Counted from the first letter of the stretch, positions 21,836-31,183 are shown. The stretch: 64,000 bases of DNA from GCA-002790615 sp964438025 (GCA_964438025.1 CAYTIK010000001.1:37585-101584), one strand, 5' to 3'. The notes: a model not told the origin generated them from the sequence alone. A program made the numbers and translations.

Positions 21836-24298
21836 TTAAATTACAATATTTATCAGCCGATTTTTAACAAAGATGGTTTTTTTAATTTCTTTTCCGGAAA
21901 GATAATTTTGGATTTTTTGGCTTTTTTTAGCCAATTCTTTCGCCTCGGCTTCGGCTGTATCTACAGAAATTTTTATCCTATCCCGCACTTTTCCGTTGAT
22001 CTGAACCACTAATTCTATTTCCTCATCCCGAATAAGCGCGGGATTATACTCCGGCCATTTTTGTTTGAAAATACTATCCTTATGCCCGAGTCTTAACCAT
22101 AATTCTTCCGCCAGATGCGGTGCGAATGGCGCTAAAAGTTTCAAAAAATTTTCTAGCGCCCTTTGCGGCATTTCATTAAACTTGCTGGCAAAATTTACGA
22201 ATATCATCATCTGGGAAATGGCCGTATTGAAACGCAGCTTTTCTATGTCTTCGGTTACTTTTTTTATAGTTTTATGCAGCATTTGTGGCAAGCCTGATTC
22301 TTTCATCTGACAATTCTCGCCTTGACAATCGTATAATTTTTTATCTTTTAATTTATAAACATTTTCCAAAAATCTTTTTATCCCCACGATGCCTTGGGTG
22401 TTCCAAGGCTTAGCATCTTCCAATGGTCCCATAAACATTTCAAACATCCGCAAACTGTCGGCGCCGAATTTTTTAACCACTTCGTCCGGATTGACGACGT
22501 TACCCTTGGATTTCGACATTTTATTTCCATCTTCCGCCAAAATTATACCTTGATGGCGCAGTTTTAAAAAGGGTTCATCAAAATCAATATAACCCAAATT
22601 ATGGAGCACTTTGGTAAAAAAGCGGGAATATAGAAGATGCAAGACGACATGTTCCGCTCCGCCGACATACAAATCCACCGGCAGCCATTTTTTCAGCATT
22701 TTTTTGGAAGAAAATTCTTGAGTGTTCTGTGGATCGCTATAGCGGAAATAATACCAAGACGAGCAGACAAAAGTATCCATCGTATCCGATTCTCTTTCGG
22801 CTTTGGTGCCACAAATAGGACATACGACATCCTGGAATTTTTTAGAATACTTCAGTGGCGATTCTCCGGTCGGATTAAAATCCACATCACCTGGAAGTAA
22901 AACCGGCAAATCTTTTTCCGGAACGGGAACTTCGCCGCATTTTTTGCAATAAATGATCGGAATTGGAGCGCCCCAATAACGCTGTCGTGAAACCAGCCAA
23001 TCGCGTAATTTATAATTTATCGTACCCTGGCCAATTCCCTCTTCTTCTAGCCATGCGGTTAATTTTTTTCGCGCTTCGGCTGAAGTTAAAAAATTATATT
23101 TTCCGGAATTATTCAAAACTCCGTCATCAATATAAGCTTCTTCTGCAATTGAAGATTTTTTGTCCACACTCTTAATAACTTCCTCAATTGGCAGATTAAA
23201 TTTTTTGGCGAATTCCCAATCGCGTTGGTCGTGCCCTGGCACTGCCATGACCGCGCCCGTGCCGTAATGTGCCAACACAAAATCGCTAGCAAAAAGCGGG
23301 ATGGATTTTTTAGTAAAAGGATTAATAATTTCAATGCCTTTAAGCTCGACTCCAGTTTTATCTTTGACTTCCGTTTGGCGCTGTAAATCAGTTTTTTTCT
23401 TGGCTTGCTGGATATATTTTTCTACTTCTGGCCAATTGGTAATTTGCGGTTTTAATTTTTGCACCAATCCGTGCTCGGGTGCAATTAAAGCAAACGTCAT
23501 ACCAAAAACCGTATCTAAACGAGTAGTAAAGACTTCCATCTTCAGATCGCTATTTTTTATCGACATTTTGAATTGCGCGCCTTCACTTTTCCCAATCCAA
23601 TTGCGCTGGCCAGCCTTAGTCGATTCCGGCCAATCGATTTTATCTAGACCGCTAAGCAACCCGGAAGTACGTACCTCAGAGGCTTCTATAGAATCCTCTA
23701 TAAAATCGGTTATCTTGAAATACCACTGCTCCAACTCTTTTTGCACGACTGGTTTACCGCAACGATCGCACACTCCGCCTTCAGCTTGTTCATTAGCCAA
23801 AACCGTTTGGCAAGAATCGCACCAATTGACCTGGCCTTTCTTTTTATAAGCTAAACCATTTTTATAGAGCAGTAGAAAAAACCATTGTGTCCATTTATAA
23901 TATTCCGGAGCGGAAGAATTGATTTCGCGCGACCAATCATACGAAAAGCCCATCATGTTCATCTGTTTTTTAAAGGTAGTGATGGCTTTTTTGGTCGTTT
24001 CCGCCGGATGTATCTTAGTCTTAATAGCGTAATTTTCCGCTGGTAAACCGAAAGCATCCCAGCCTTGTGAATGTAAAACCTCGCAACCTTTCATCCTTAA
24101 GTAGCGAGAGACTATATCCGTGGCTGTGTAGCTTTCCACATGCCCCGTGTGCAGTCCTTCTCCCGAAGGATAAGGAAACATATCCAAGATATACTGCTTC
24201 TCCCCTTTTTTGGTTTCAGAGGCTTTATTTAAGCCAGAATCTTGTTCCCAAACTTCCTGCCATTTAGATTCAATTTGTTTTGGATCGTATTTTTCCAT
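21836..24298 (-). CDS. leuS: leucyl-tRNA synthetase
   Basis: Class I synthetase charging tRNA-Leu. The HIGH motif appears as HTGH in PYPSGEGLHTGHVESY. The CP1 editing domain has TTRLDTVFGMTFALIAPEH and GTGAVMAVPGHDQRDWEFA. The KMSKS loop is NKMSKSKGNVVNPDEV. A zinc-type cluster CDSCQTVLANEQ with CDRCG is present. 820 residues, the bacterial length. First gene of a minus-strand run toward glmS; no T-box or other leader signal was seen upstream. Confidence 0.97.
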   Translation of the reverse strand: MEKYDPKQIESKWQEVWEQDSGLNKASETKKGEKQYILDMFPYPSGEGLHTGHVESYTATDIVSRYLRMKGCEVLHSQGWDAFGLPAENYAIKTKIHPAETTKKAITTFKKQMNMMGFSYDWSREINSSAPEYYKWTQWFFLLLYKNGLAYKKKGQVNWCDSCQTVLANEQAEGGVCDRCGKPVVQKELEQWYFKITDFIEDSIEASEVRTSGLLSGLDKIDWPESTKAGQRNWIGKSEGAQFKMSIKNSDLKMEVFTTRLDTVFGMTFALIAPEHGLVQKLKPQITNWPEVEKYIQQAKKKTDLQRQTEVKDKTGVELKGIEIINPFTKKSIPLFASDFVLAHYGTGAVMAVPGHDQRDWEFAKKFNLPIEEVIKSVDKKSSIAEEAYIDDGVLNNSGKYNFLTSAEARKKLTAWLEEEGIGQGTINYKLRDWLVSRQRYWGAPIPIIYCKKCGEVPVPEKDLPVLLPGDVDFNPTGESPLKYSKKFQDVVCPICGTKAERESDTMDTFVCSSWYYFRYSDPQNTQEFSSKKMLKKWLPVDLYVGGAEHVVLHLLYSRFFTKVLHNLGYIDFDEPFLKLRHQGIILAEDGNKMSKSKGNVVNPDEVVKKFGADSLRMFEMFMGPLEDAKPWNTQGIVGIKRFLENVYKLKDKKLYDCQGENCQMKESGLPQMLHKTIKKVTEDIEKLRFNTAISQMMIFVNFASKFNEMPQRALENFLKLLAPFAPHLAEELWLRLGHKDSIFKQKWPEYNPALIRDEEIELVVQINGKVRDRIKISVDTAEAEAKELAKKSQKIQNYLSGKEIKKTIFVKNRLINIVI

Positions 24299-24424
24299 AA
24301 TGGCGCTGAAATACCTATTTTAAAGCTTTTTTAGATTACCCTTTCACTTTACCTTATTTCGGGTTAATTTTCAACTTTTGGATTCTTTTGGCTCTTTTAC
24401 TTTTTTTGCGCTTTTTTATCCAAA

Positions 24425-24475
24425 AAATAAAAAGACCTGGACATCTGTGAGTGGTGATTCACAAACATCCAGGCC
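24425..24475 (-). terminator. terminator of the 24494-24790 gene
   Basis: Minus-strand stem CCTGGATGTTTGTGA with the complementary half TCACAGATGTCCAGG, followed by TCTTTTTATTTTTT. The remaining 24299-24424 is AT-rich and shows nothing else. Confidence 0.85.
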
Positions 24476-24493
24476 CTTATTCGAAAAAAGAGA

Positions 24494-24790
24494 TTAGACT
24501 CTTTTTTCTGGGAAACGAAATCTCCAGATTTCCCATCCGCCCGTCAGAACAAAACAAAGTGGGAAGTAAAACCATTTAATCCTCCATTTGCTTTTCAAAA
24601 CAAAGCAAAAAATGCGATCGAAGGATCCGCTTAAGTCCTTCCGCGCGATATGCCACAATCGCTCTCGAGCTTTTTTATCATTGGCATATCTTTCGGTTAC
24701 ATGGAGACTTGCCTTAATAATTCTCCTGCCCTGGCAGCATCTTTTCCTAAAGCAAATGACAAAGAGTTGATACTTTCTTCCTTTTTTCAC
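24494..24790 (-). CDS. 98-residue basic protein, unknown
   Basis: Not recognised. The start chosen is a GTG (product MKKGRKYQLFVICFRKRCC) because AAGGAG lies eight bases before it. The protein is rich in Lys, Arg, Trp and Phe. Residues about 75-95 (WFYFPLCFVLTGGWEIW) are hydrophobic enough for a membrane segment. A strong terminator follows. It shares with its upstream neighbour (carbonic-anhydrase-like) a strong ribosome site unlike the core genes. Confidence 0.45.
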   Translation of the reverse strand: MKKGRKYQLFVICFRKRCCQGRRIIKASLHVTERYANDKKARERLWHIARKDLSGSFDRIFCFVLKSKWRIKWFYFPLCFVLTGGWEIWRFRFPEKRV

Positions 24791-24841
24791 AGATTCTCCT
24801 TTCTCAGGCTTCCAAAATAAAATTGCGTGAAAAAACAATCG

Positions 24842-25294
24842 CTAAGGAATAACTATGAACCCGACATTATCTCCGTCATCGACCAGCTTAGCGTAAATCA
24901 AAATTACTTCTTTATCTGGATATTTTGCCAAGATTTTTTCTTTGGCTTTTTGCAGTTCGTTTTCATGGAATTTTTGTTCCGCTTCAATATCTCCGTCAAA
25001 TTTTTCCGCTCCGCCATAAGCTCCGCAATCAGCATGATTTACGATAATTATTTCCTCGGCATGATGTAAATCGCAAGGAACGCTGATACATTTAAGGGAA
25101 ATATCGTCTTCGTTTTGGCATTCATTGATCGCTTTAGCCGCTCCAGGAAGTGAAGGAAAATCAAAATCTTGAATCTTCAGTTCAGTTTCCGCAAAATCAA
25201 CCGTCTCTCTCCAAAATCGAAAATCGATACAAGTTAGAAGAACTGCTTTACAATGGTGAATTCCCTTGTGCTTAAACGGATACTTTTTTGCCAT
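24842..25294 (-). CDS. beta-carbonic-anhydrase-like protein
   Basis: The two metal-site motifs of beta-class carbonic anhydrases are present. LLTCIDFRFW supplies Cys-x-Asp-x-Arg, and IVNHADCGAYGG supplies His-x2-Cys. At 150 residues it is shorter than normal enzymes of about 200, and the sequence between the motifs is divergent. It may be a zinc-binding relative with another activity. AAGGAGAG precedes the ATG. It lies downstream of the ATP synthase operon on the same strand, about 70 bases after atpC. Confidence 0.65.
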   Translation of the reverse strand: MAKKYPFKHKGIHHCKAVLLTCIDFRFWRETVDFAETELKIQDFDFPSLPGAAKAINECQNEDDISLKCISVPCDLHHAEEIIIVNHADCGAYGGAEKFDGDIEAEQKFHENELQKAKEKILAKYPDKEVILIYAKLVDDGDNVGFIVIP

Positions 25295-25363
25295 AAATTT
25301 TTCTCTCCTTTTTAAATTTTAATTTTCAAACAACAACATTCAATAATATTCTAAAAAACCAAT

Positions 25364-25801
25364 TTAGTCAATCTTCATCCCGTGCCGGCTGTGGTGTTTT
25401 TTAGCCACTTTAACCCGCGCCATTTCTTTTTCAATCGCCGCCGCCACACGCGCATAATCTGTTTCGTCCATCGACGCTTTTTGTTGCATCGCTTCCTGGG
25501 CCCGTTTCTTGGCTTCCTCTGCCCGCGTCAAATCAATTTCCTCCGCCATTTCCGCCGTATCCGCTAAAATCACCATCTCATTTTTATTGAATTCCACAAA
25601 GCCGCCGGAAGTCGCCAAATTAAATTCCTTGTTTTCTTTTTTAATCATAATTTCCCCAGGCTTTAGTGAAGCGATATACGAACGGTGATTCGGCAAAATC
25701 GTCACTTCCCCGTCCGTCACCGGCAGCGTCGCTTGATCAATTTCCTCTTCTAAAACCGTCCGTTCGGGAGTAATAATCTTAAATTTTATTCGTAAACTCA
25801 T
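25364..25801 (-). CDS. atpC: F-type ATP synthase epsilon subunit
   Basis: Central-stalk subunit that couples and inhibits rotation. The beta-sandwich starts MSLRIKFKIITPERTVLEEE, with LPVTDGEVTILPNHRSYIASLKPGEI as the conserved core. The C-terminal helices are rich in Ala, Lys and Glu. 145 residues. Last gene of the operon. The spacer to atpD (25802-25934) is made of AATTTTC-type seven-base repeats. Confidence 0.93.
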   Translation of the reverse strand: MSLRIKFKIITPERTVLEEEIDQATLPVTDGEVTILPNHRSYIASLKPGEIMIKKENKEFNLATSGGFVEFNKNEMVILADTAEMAEEIDLTRAEEAKKRAQEAMQQKASMDETDYARVAAAIEKEMARVKVAKKHHSRHGMKID

Positions 25802-25934
25802 AAAATTAATTTACAATTTTCAATTCACAATTTTCAATGAATTTTCAATTTTCAATTAAAAAAATTTGAAAATTAAATCATTGTAAATTTATTGTAAATT
25901 GATCATTAATCATTGAAAATTCTGAAATCAAAAA

Positions 25935-27359
25935 CTATTTTTTGATTTCAGAGATATTTCCTTTCATATAAAACTCTTGCTCCGGCACTTCGTCCAACGC
26001 TCCGTCCAGAATCATCTTGAAGCCTTTGACCGTATCGGATAATTTTACGTATTTGCCGCTTGTTCCGGTAAACTGTTCGGCCACGAAAAACGGCTGCGAC
26101 AAGAATTTCTGGATTTTGCGGGCGCGGGAAACGGTGATTTTATCTTCATCGGAAAGTTCTTCCATGCCCAAAATCGCAATGATATCCTGCAGATCTTTGT
26201 ATCTTTGTAAAACCTTCTGTACGCCCCGGGTCACGGCGTAATGTTCCTCGCCAACAATCTTGGGATCCAAAATCGTAGAACTGGAATCCAACGGATCAAC
26301 GGCCGGATAAATTCCGAGTTCCGAAAGATTACGGGAAAGCACCACGGTCGAATCCAAATGGCCAAAAGTCGTGGCCGGTGCCGGATCGGTCAAATCGTCC
26401 GCCGGCACATAAATGGCTTGCACGGAAGTGATAGAACCGTTTTTCGTCGAAGTAATCCGCTCTTGCAGCCGTCCCATTTCTTCCGCCAAGGTTGGCTGAT
26501 AACCTACCGCTGAAGGAATGCGCCCGAGAAGCGCTGACACTTCGCTGCCCGCTTGCGTAAAACGAAAGATATTATCGATAAATAATAACACGTCTTTATG
26601 TTCATCATCGCGGAAATATTCAGCCATAGTCAGCGCCGACAATGCCACTCTTTGGCGCGCTCCCGGCGGCTCATTCATCTGGCCGAAAACCAAAGCCGTT
26701 TTATCCAAAACTCCGGATGATTTCATTTCATAATACAGATCATTGCCTTCGCGCGTCCTTTCTCCGACGCCGGCAAAAATCGAATAGCCGCCGTGCTCTT
26801 GGGCAATATTGCGGATGAGTTCCTGGATAACCACGGTTTTACCGACTCCGGCACCGCCGAACAATCCCACTTTTCCACCCTTCACAAACGGACAAATCAA
26901 ATCGATAACTTTAATACCGGTTTCAAAAATTTCCGCTTGCGTGGATTGGTCTTCAAATTTGGGCGCTTCCCGGTGAATCGGAGATCTTTTGTCCGTTTTG
27001 GGTTTTTCTTCAATGCCATCAATTGTTTCGCCGAGTAGGTTAAACATGCGGCCCAATACTCCCGTTCCAACCGGTACGGAAATCGGCGCACCCGTGCTTT
27101 CCACTTCCATCCCGCGCCTGAGGCCATCAGTCGAACCCATCGCCACCGCACGGACTTTATTGCCACCTACATGTTGAGCGGTTTCCAGGATTAATTTTTT
27201 GTTAGTCGAGGACGGTCCTCGATTTTCTCCTTGAGGTTCTCTTTGAGGACCGTCCTCAAGAGAAATTTCCAGCGCATCATAAATTTTCGGCAAATCGCCG
27301 GTAAATTCCACATCCACGACTGGTCCGATAACTTGAACTATTTTTCCTATATTAGACAT
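25935..27359 (-). CDS. atpD: F-type ATP synthase beta subunit
   Basis: Catalytic subunit of F1. The Walker A loop is GGAGVGKTVVIQEL. GERTREGNDLYYEM holds the catalytic glutamate. ALVFGQMNEPPGARQRVALS and LLFIDNIFRFTQAG are family signatures. 474 residues, including an extra hydrophilic stretch (PQREPQGENRGPSS) between DALEISLEDG and KLILETAQHV, coded by a palindromic repeat at 27207-27259. Confidence 0.98.
   Translation of the reverse strand: MSNIGKIVQVIGPVVDVEFTGDLPKIYDALEISLEDGPQREPQGENRGPSSTNKKLILETAQHVGGNKVRAVAMGSTDGLRRGMEVESTGAPISVPVGTGVLGRMFNLLGETIDGIEEKPKTDKRSPIHREAPKFEDQSTQAEIFETGIKVIDLICPFVKGGKVGLFGGAGVGKTVVIQELIRNIAQEHGGYSIFAGVGERTREGNDLYYEMKSSGVLDKTALVFGQMNEPPGARQRVALSALTMAEYFRDDEHKDVLLFIDNIFRFTQAGSEVSALLGRIPSAVGYQPTLAEEMGRLQERITSTKNGSITSVQAIYVPADDLTDPAPATTFGHLDSTVVLSRNLSELGIYPAVDPLDSSSTILDPKIVGEEHYAVTRGVQKVLQRYKDLQDIIAILGMEELSDEDKITVSRARKIQKFLSQPFFVAEQFTGTSGKYVKLSDTVKGFKMILDGALDEVPEQEFYMKGNISEIKK
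27207..27259. repeat. in-frame palindromic repeat inside atpD (family C)
   Basis: GAGGACGGTCCTC at 27208-27220 and GAGGACCGTCCTC at 27245-27257 are exact reverse complements, and each is nearly self-complementary. The repeat adds about 16 residues to a surface loop of the N-terminal beta-barrel of the beta subunit and keeps the frame. Confidence 0.85.
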
Positions 27360-27413
27360 AAAATTAAAAATATTATTTATTAAACGGATTATTTTAAAAA
27401 ATACATTAATTCG

Positions 27414-28373
27414 CTAATTTTCTAACGCCGCTCTGCCAGCTGAAATTTCCGCAATTTCCTGCGTAATCTTCATTTGCCTAATCTGGTTGAAAGCCAGCAT
27501 CAAATCATCCGCCATTTCGTTGGCCGCGTCGGTCGCATTGCGCATGGCCAGCATCCGGGAAGCTTCTTTGGAAGCGTTGGATTCCAAAATCGCGTGATAA
27601 ATCTGCATCTCAATCAGGCGCGGAAAAATAGATTGCAAAACTTCCTTGGGACTGGGTTCCACTTTATACTCCGTCGCCGGTTCCGTGAGTCCGTATTCCT
27701 TGCCTAAAACTGTCATCTCCGCGATTTGTTTTTCCAAATCTACTTTGGAAATAGGCAAGATCTGCCGGACTTTAGTAGTTTGCTTAATCGTTGAAAGAAA
27801 ATCCGTATAAAAAATAACCACTTTGTCATATTTCTTGGCTACATATTCATCCATCGCCATCTTGGCAATATCCCGCGCATCAATCATCCGCGGCACGAAC
27901 ATCGATTCAGGGAGAGCGGCCACGATGGTCTTGCTCATTTTTTTCACCATATTCTCACCTTTGCGTCCGACAGTAATAAAATCAATCATTAATTTCTCGT
28001 CCGAAATGCTGGATTCGATTCTTTTTTCGCCCGCCCGGTTGATTTTTAAATTCTTGGGATTAGCCAATTCGTCTTTCACTTTTTTATAAATCTGGGAATT
28101 AAAAGAGCCGCATAATCCCCGGTTAGAAGTTATCAGAATCGCTAAAATATTTTTAACTTCGCGTACTTCTAAAAGCCCTTCTTGATACCGGCTAAAAGCT
28201 CTGGCCAGATTGGTCAAAATCCCCCAGGCGCTCTGCGCGTAAGGCCGGATTTGCAAAACACTAGCAATGGCTTTGCGCATTTTCGCCGCCGAAACCATTT
28301 CCATCGCCCGGGTAATCTTCCCCGTGTTTTTGGTGGACTTTATTCTTCTTTTGATATCTTTAACGCTGGGCAT
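27414..28373 (-). CDS. atpG: F-type ATP synthase gamma subunit
   Basis: Rotor shaft of F1. MPSVKDIKRRIKSTKNTGKI and TRAMEMVSAAKMRKA are the conserved N-terminal helix. The C-terminal ATDAANEMADDLMLAFNQIR with ITQEIAEISAGRAAL is the other half of the coiled coil. 319 residues, about 30 longer than usual, with the extra length near residues 95-120 (NPKNLKINRAGEKRIESS). Between atpA and atpD as expected. Confidence 0.95.
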   Translation of the reverse strand: MPSVKDIKRRIKSTKNTGKITRAMEMVSAAKMRKAIASVLQIRPYAQSAWGILTNLARAFSRYQEGLLEVREVKNILAILITSNRGLCGSFNSQIYKKVKDELANPKNLKINRAGEKRIESSISDEKLMIDFITVGRKGENMVKKMSKTIVAALPESMFVPRMIDARDIAKMAMDEYVAKKYDKVVIFYTDFLSTIKQTTKVRQILPISKVDLEKQIAEMTVLGKEYGLTEPATEYKVEPSPKEVLQSIFPRLIEMQIYHAILESNASKEASRMLAMRNATDAANEMADDLMLAFNQIRQMKITQEIAEISAGRAALEN

Positions 28374-28496
28374 AAATAGGAAATTTTATAATTTTTAATT
28401 TTGAATTTTGATTGAATTTTTAATGTTTTAATTTTTAAACATTCTATTATTCGAAATTGATTCGAAATTGTAAATTCGAAATTCAAAATTGCGCGT

Positions 28497-30002
28497 TTAT
28501 ACAGATTGGCATGTCTCTTTAAAATCTTTTATTGCCTTCTCTAGTTTTCCCACAATATCTTCCGTCAATTCTTTCTTTTCGGCCAGTTCCTGCATAATTT
28601 TTTTCTGTTGAGTATTCAGATATTTATGAAAATCGGCTTCCCATTTCCGGATTTTTTCTACCGCCACTTCATCCACAAAACTATTAGTCAGAGCATATAA
28701 TATCGCTATTTGATTTTCCACCGACATCGGCTCATATTGGTTTTGTTTCAAAATTTCCACTGTCCGTTTGCCTCTTTCAATCTGCTTGCGCGTCGCTTCG
28801 TCCAGATCCGATCCGAATTGCGCGAAAGCTTCCAATTCTCTATATTGCGCCAAATCCAAGCGCAACTTGCCCGCTACTTTTTTCATAGCCTTATTTTGCG
28901 CCGAAGAACCGACGCGCGAAACTGACAGACCGACATTTAAAGCCGGACGCACACCCTTATAAAATAAATCAGATTCGAGGTATATTTGTCCGTCCGTGAT
29001 AGAAATCACATTGGTCGGAATGTAAGCCGAAACATCGCCGGCTTGCGTTTCAATGATTGGTAAAGCCGTGATGGAACCGCCGCCGTATTCTTCGCTTAAG
29101 CGCGCCGATCTTTCCAGAAGCCTTGAGTGCAGATAAAAAATATCTCCGGGATAAGCTTCGCGTCCCGGCGGTCGGCGCAGAATCAAAGAAATCTGGCGGT
29201 AAGCCCAAGCATGCTTGCTTAAATCATCGTAAATAATCAAAACGTCTTTGCCTTGGTCCATAAAATATTCGCCCATGGCACAGCCGGCATACGGCGCGAT
29301 AAAAGACAACGCCGCCGGATCGGAAGCGCCGGCAATGACTATAATAGTATGTTCCATGGCTCCATTTTTTTCCAATTCTGCTCTAATTCTGGCAATGCGG
29401 GATTCTTTCTGGCCGATGGCGACATAAATACAAATTAAATCTTTACCTTTTTGGTTAATTATGGCATCAATCGCGATGGCCGTTTTTCCGGTCTGCCGAT
29501 CGCCAATGATCAATTCCCGCTGTCCGCGGCCAATCGGAATGATGGCATCAATGGCCTTGATACCGGTTTGTACCGGCACGCTCACAGATTTTCGGGAAAT
29601 AACTCCCGGTGCGATTTTTTCCACCGGATAAAATTTATCCGATTCTATTTTCCCTTTGCCGTCGAGCGCTTCTCCCAAAGGACTAACTACCCGGCCGATC
29701 AATTTTTCTCCGACCGGCACCGATAAAATTTTTCCGGTGGATTTAACCGTGTCGCCTTCTTTGATATTTTCGAAAGCGCCCAAAATCATCGCTCCAATTT
29801 GTCCTTCTTCCAAATTGAGCGCCACACCGTAAATTTCCCCCGGAAACTCCACCATTTCCGAAGCCATCACGTCGGACAATCCTGATATCTTAGCCACGCC
29901 GTCCCCGACTTCCAAAACCGTTCCAACTTTTTCGGTTGTCGTCGTGGTTTCAAAATTCTCAATCTGTTTTTTGAGTTGCTCGATTATGTAATCCTTATTC
30001 AT
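28497..30002 (-). CDS. atpA: F-type ATP synthase alpha subunit
   Basis: Non-catalytic nucleotide-binding subunit of F1. The Walker A loop GDRQTGKTAIAIDAI and the signature PALNVGLSVSRVGSSAQ are intact. VGTVLEVGDGVAKISGL begins the beta-barrel domain. 501 residues, standard. Five bases separate its ATG from the end of atpH. Confidence 0.98.
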   Translation of the reverse strand: MNKDYIIEQLKKQIENFETTTTTEKVGTVLEVGDGVAKISGLSDVMASEMVEFPGEIYGVALNLEEGQIGAMILGAFENIKEGDTVKSTGKILSVPVGEKLIGRVVSPLGEALDGKGKIESDKFYPVEKIAPGVISRKSVSVPVQTGIKAIDAIIPIGRGQRELIIGDRQTGKTAIAIDAIINQKGKDLICIYVAIGQKESRIARIRAELEKNGAMEHTIIVIAGASDPAALSFIAPYAGCAMGEYFMDQGKDVLIIYDDLSKHAWAYRQISLILRRPPGREAYPGDIFYLHSRLLERSARLSEEYGGGSITALPIIETQAGDVSAYIPTNVISITDGQIYLESDLFYKGVRPALNVGLSVSRVGSSAQNKAMKKVAGKLRLDLAQYRELEAFAQFGSDLDEATRKQIERGKRTVEILKQNQYEPMSVENQIAILYALTNSFVDEVAVEKIRKWEADFHKYLNTQQKKIMQELAEKKELTEDIVGKLEKAIKDFKETCQSV

Positions 30003-30007
30003 AAAAA

Positions 30008-30444
30008 TTAATTAGATAAATTATTTTTTAACTCTTGTAATTGCCTCAATACACTACTATCCAAAATTTCATCTCCGACTCGAATAATGATTCCGCCCTT
30101 GACTTTTTCATCAATAATATTATGCAAAATCACTTCCTTAGCCTGACCCGCCTGCTTTGCTACGCGAAGCGTTGCAGACAGGTATTTTTCTTTGATATAT
30201 TTACTTACCTTATTACGTAATTCAGTATGTAATTCTTCATGGCTAGTAATCTCCGCTTCCACAATGCCTTTCTCTTGATTCCAGATTTCACCAAATTTTT
30301 ATAAATTTTTGGAACTAACTTTAGTTGCCTATTTTTTTGCAAAATTTTCGTTAAATTTAAAACAGCCTCGCCAATTTCTTTTTGACTCTTATCTACAGTC
30401 GCTGCGTATAAACTTTTGGCGTATTGATTGACGGTAATCTTCAT
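30008..30444 (-). pseudogene. atpH: F-type ATP synthase delta subunit, split by a one-base frameshift
   Basis: Peripheral-stalk subunit joining F1 to the b subunit. The N-terminal half reads MKITVNQYAKSLYAATVDKS to LVPKIYKN. The C-terminal half is in another frame: FGEIWNQEKGIVEAEITS to LRQLQELKNNLSN. One extra A in the AAAAA run of TATAAAAATTTGG (about 30297-30305) would join them as IYKKFGEIWNQEKG, a normal delta-subunit sequence. All other ATP synthase genes are intact, so an assembly indel is as likely as real loss. The C-terminal half also carries an in-frame repeat (30147-30182). Confidence 0.88.
30147..30182. repeat. in-frame 36-bp GC-rich palindrome inside atpH (family A)
   Basis: Begins CCCGCCTGCTTTGCTACGCG and ends AAGCGTTGCAGACAGG. 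It has the same 36-bp length and ends as the ileS and tmRNA-side copies. It encodes LSATLRVAKQAGQ within the C-terminal part of the delta subunit. Confidence 0.85.
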
Positions 30445-30448
30445 ATTT

Positions 30449-30566
30449 ATAATTTTTAATTTCCAATTTTTAATTTCGAATGAATTTTGAATGTTTTAAT
30501 TTTAAATTTTTAAACATTTAGTCACTCAATTTTGATTCAAAATTCGAAATTCATAATTCAAAATTA
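30449..30566. repeat. AT-rich heptanucleotide repeats between atpF and atpH
   Basis: Seven-base units ending AATTT or AATT run in two blocks (for example TTAATTT-CCAATTT near 30449-30475 and CAAAATT-CGAAATT-CATAATT near 30537-30558). No gene or terminator is seen. The same style of spacer separates most ATP synthase genes. Confidence 0.6.
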
Positions 30567-31052
30567 TTTAATTGCTTTAGCAATTAAATCTCTGTCCCTG
30601 CCAGAATCCATCTTCTCCCCGATAATTTTTTCCGTCGCCGACATTATGAGCTCCGCAATTTCCGTCTTGGCTTCTTTGACGGCTTTATCCTTTTCCTGCT
30701 GGATCTGTTTTTTGGCGTCTTCCAAAATTTTACCCGATTGAACTTTCGCCGTTATTTCCAAATCTTTAGCATTTTGCAGAGCGGTTTTTTCTGATTGTTG
30801 GATAATTTTTTGCGCTTCTTCTCTAGCCTTCTGCAGCACTGCTTTTTCTTTTTTCTCCATCTCGGCTAACTTTATTTGAGAATTTTCCGCATCCTGGATG
30901 CCTTTTTCAATTTTGGAACTTCTGTCGTTAAGCGTCTTAAGAATCGGTTTGTAAGCGAATTTCCACAGCACGAATAAAACTATCCCAAAATTCACGGCTT
31001 GCGCGATAATTAACTTAATGTCGATGTGAAATGTTTTTATGAGTTCTTCCAT
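30564..31052 (-). CDS. atpF: F-type ATP synthase b subunit
   Basis: Membrane-anchored peripheral stalk. One N-terminal membrane helix (IIAQAVNFGIVLFVLWKF) is followed by a long charged, alanine-rich coiled coil (KIEKGIQDAENSQIKLAEM onward). 162 residues, normal. Between atpE and atpH. Confidence 0.95.
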   Translation of the reverse strand: MEELIKTFHIDIKLIIAQAVNFGIVLFVLWKFAYKPILKTLNDRSSKIEKGIQDAENSQIKLAEMEKKEKAVLQKAREEAQKIIQQSEKTALQNAKDLEITAKVQSGKILEDAKKQIQQEKDKAVKEAKTEIAELIMSATEKIIGEKMDSGRDRDLIAKAIK

Positions 31053-31167
31053 AGTTTAAATTGTTAGATGGTTATATTGTTAAATGGTTTAAAATTTATT
31101 TCAGCCATATGACAATTTAGCAATTTAGCCTTTTCTAATTGATTGCTAATGGCCTTAATCTGATCCC

Positions 31168-31183
31168 TCCGCCAGCTGGCGGA
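31168..31183. repeat. 16-bp perfect palindrome TCCGCCAGCTGGCGGA
   Basis: Lies in the atpE-atpF spacer, flanked by GATCCC and GGGACC which extend the stem. An identical 16-mer is at 63160-63175 between rpmI and rplT, and a related CTGCCTGCCAGCAGGCAG interrupts the tRNA-Ala at 46324-46343. Confidence 0.85.

Noticed and set aside
24299..24493. T-box or other leader for leuS
   Set aside because: No T-box core (GGTGGNACCNCG) or specifier stem was found upstream of leuS; only the terminator of the neighbouring gene is present.
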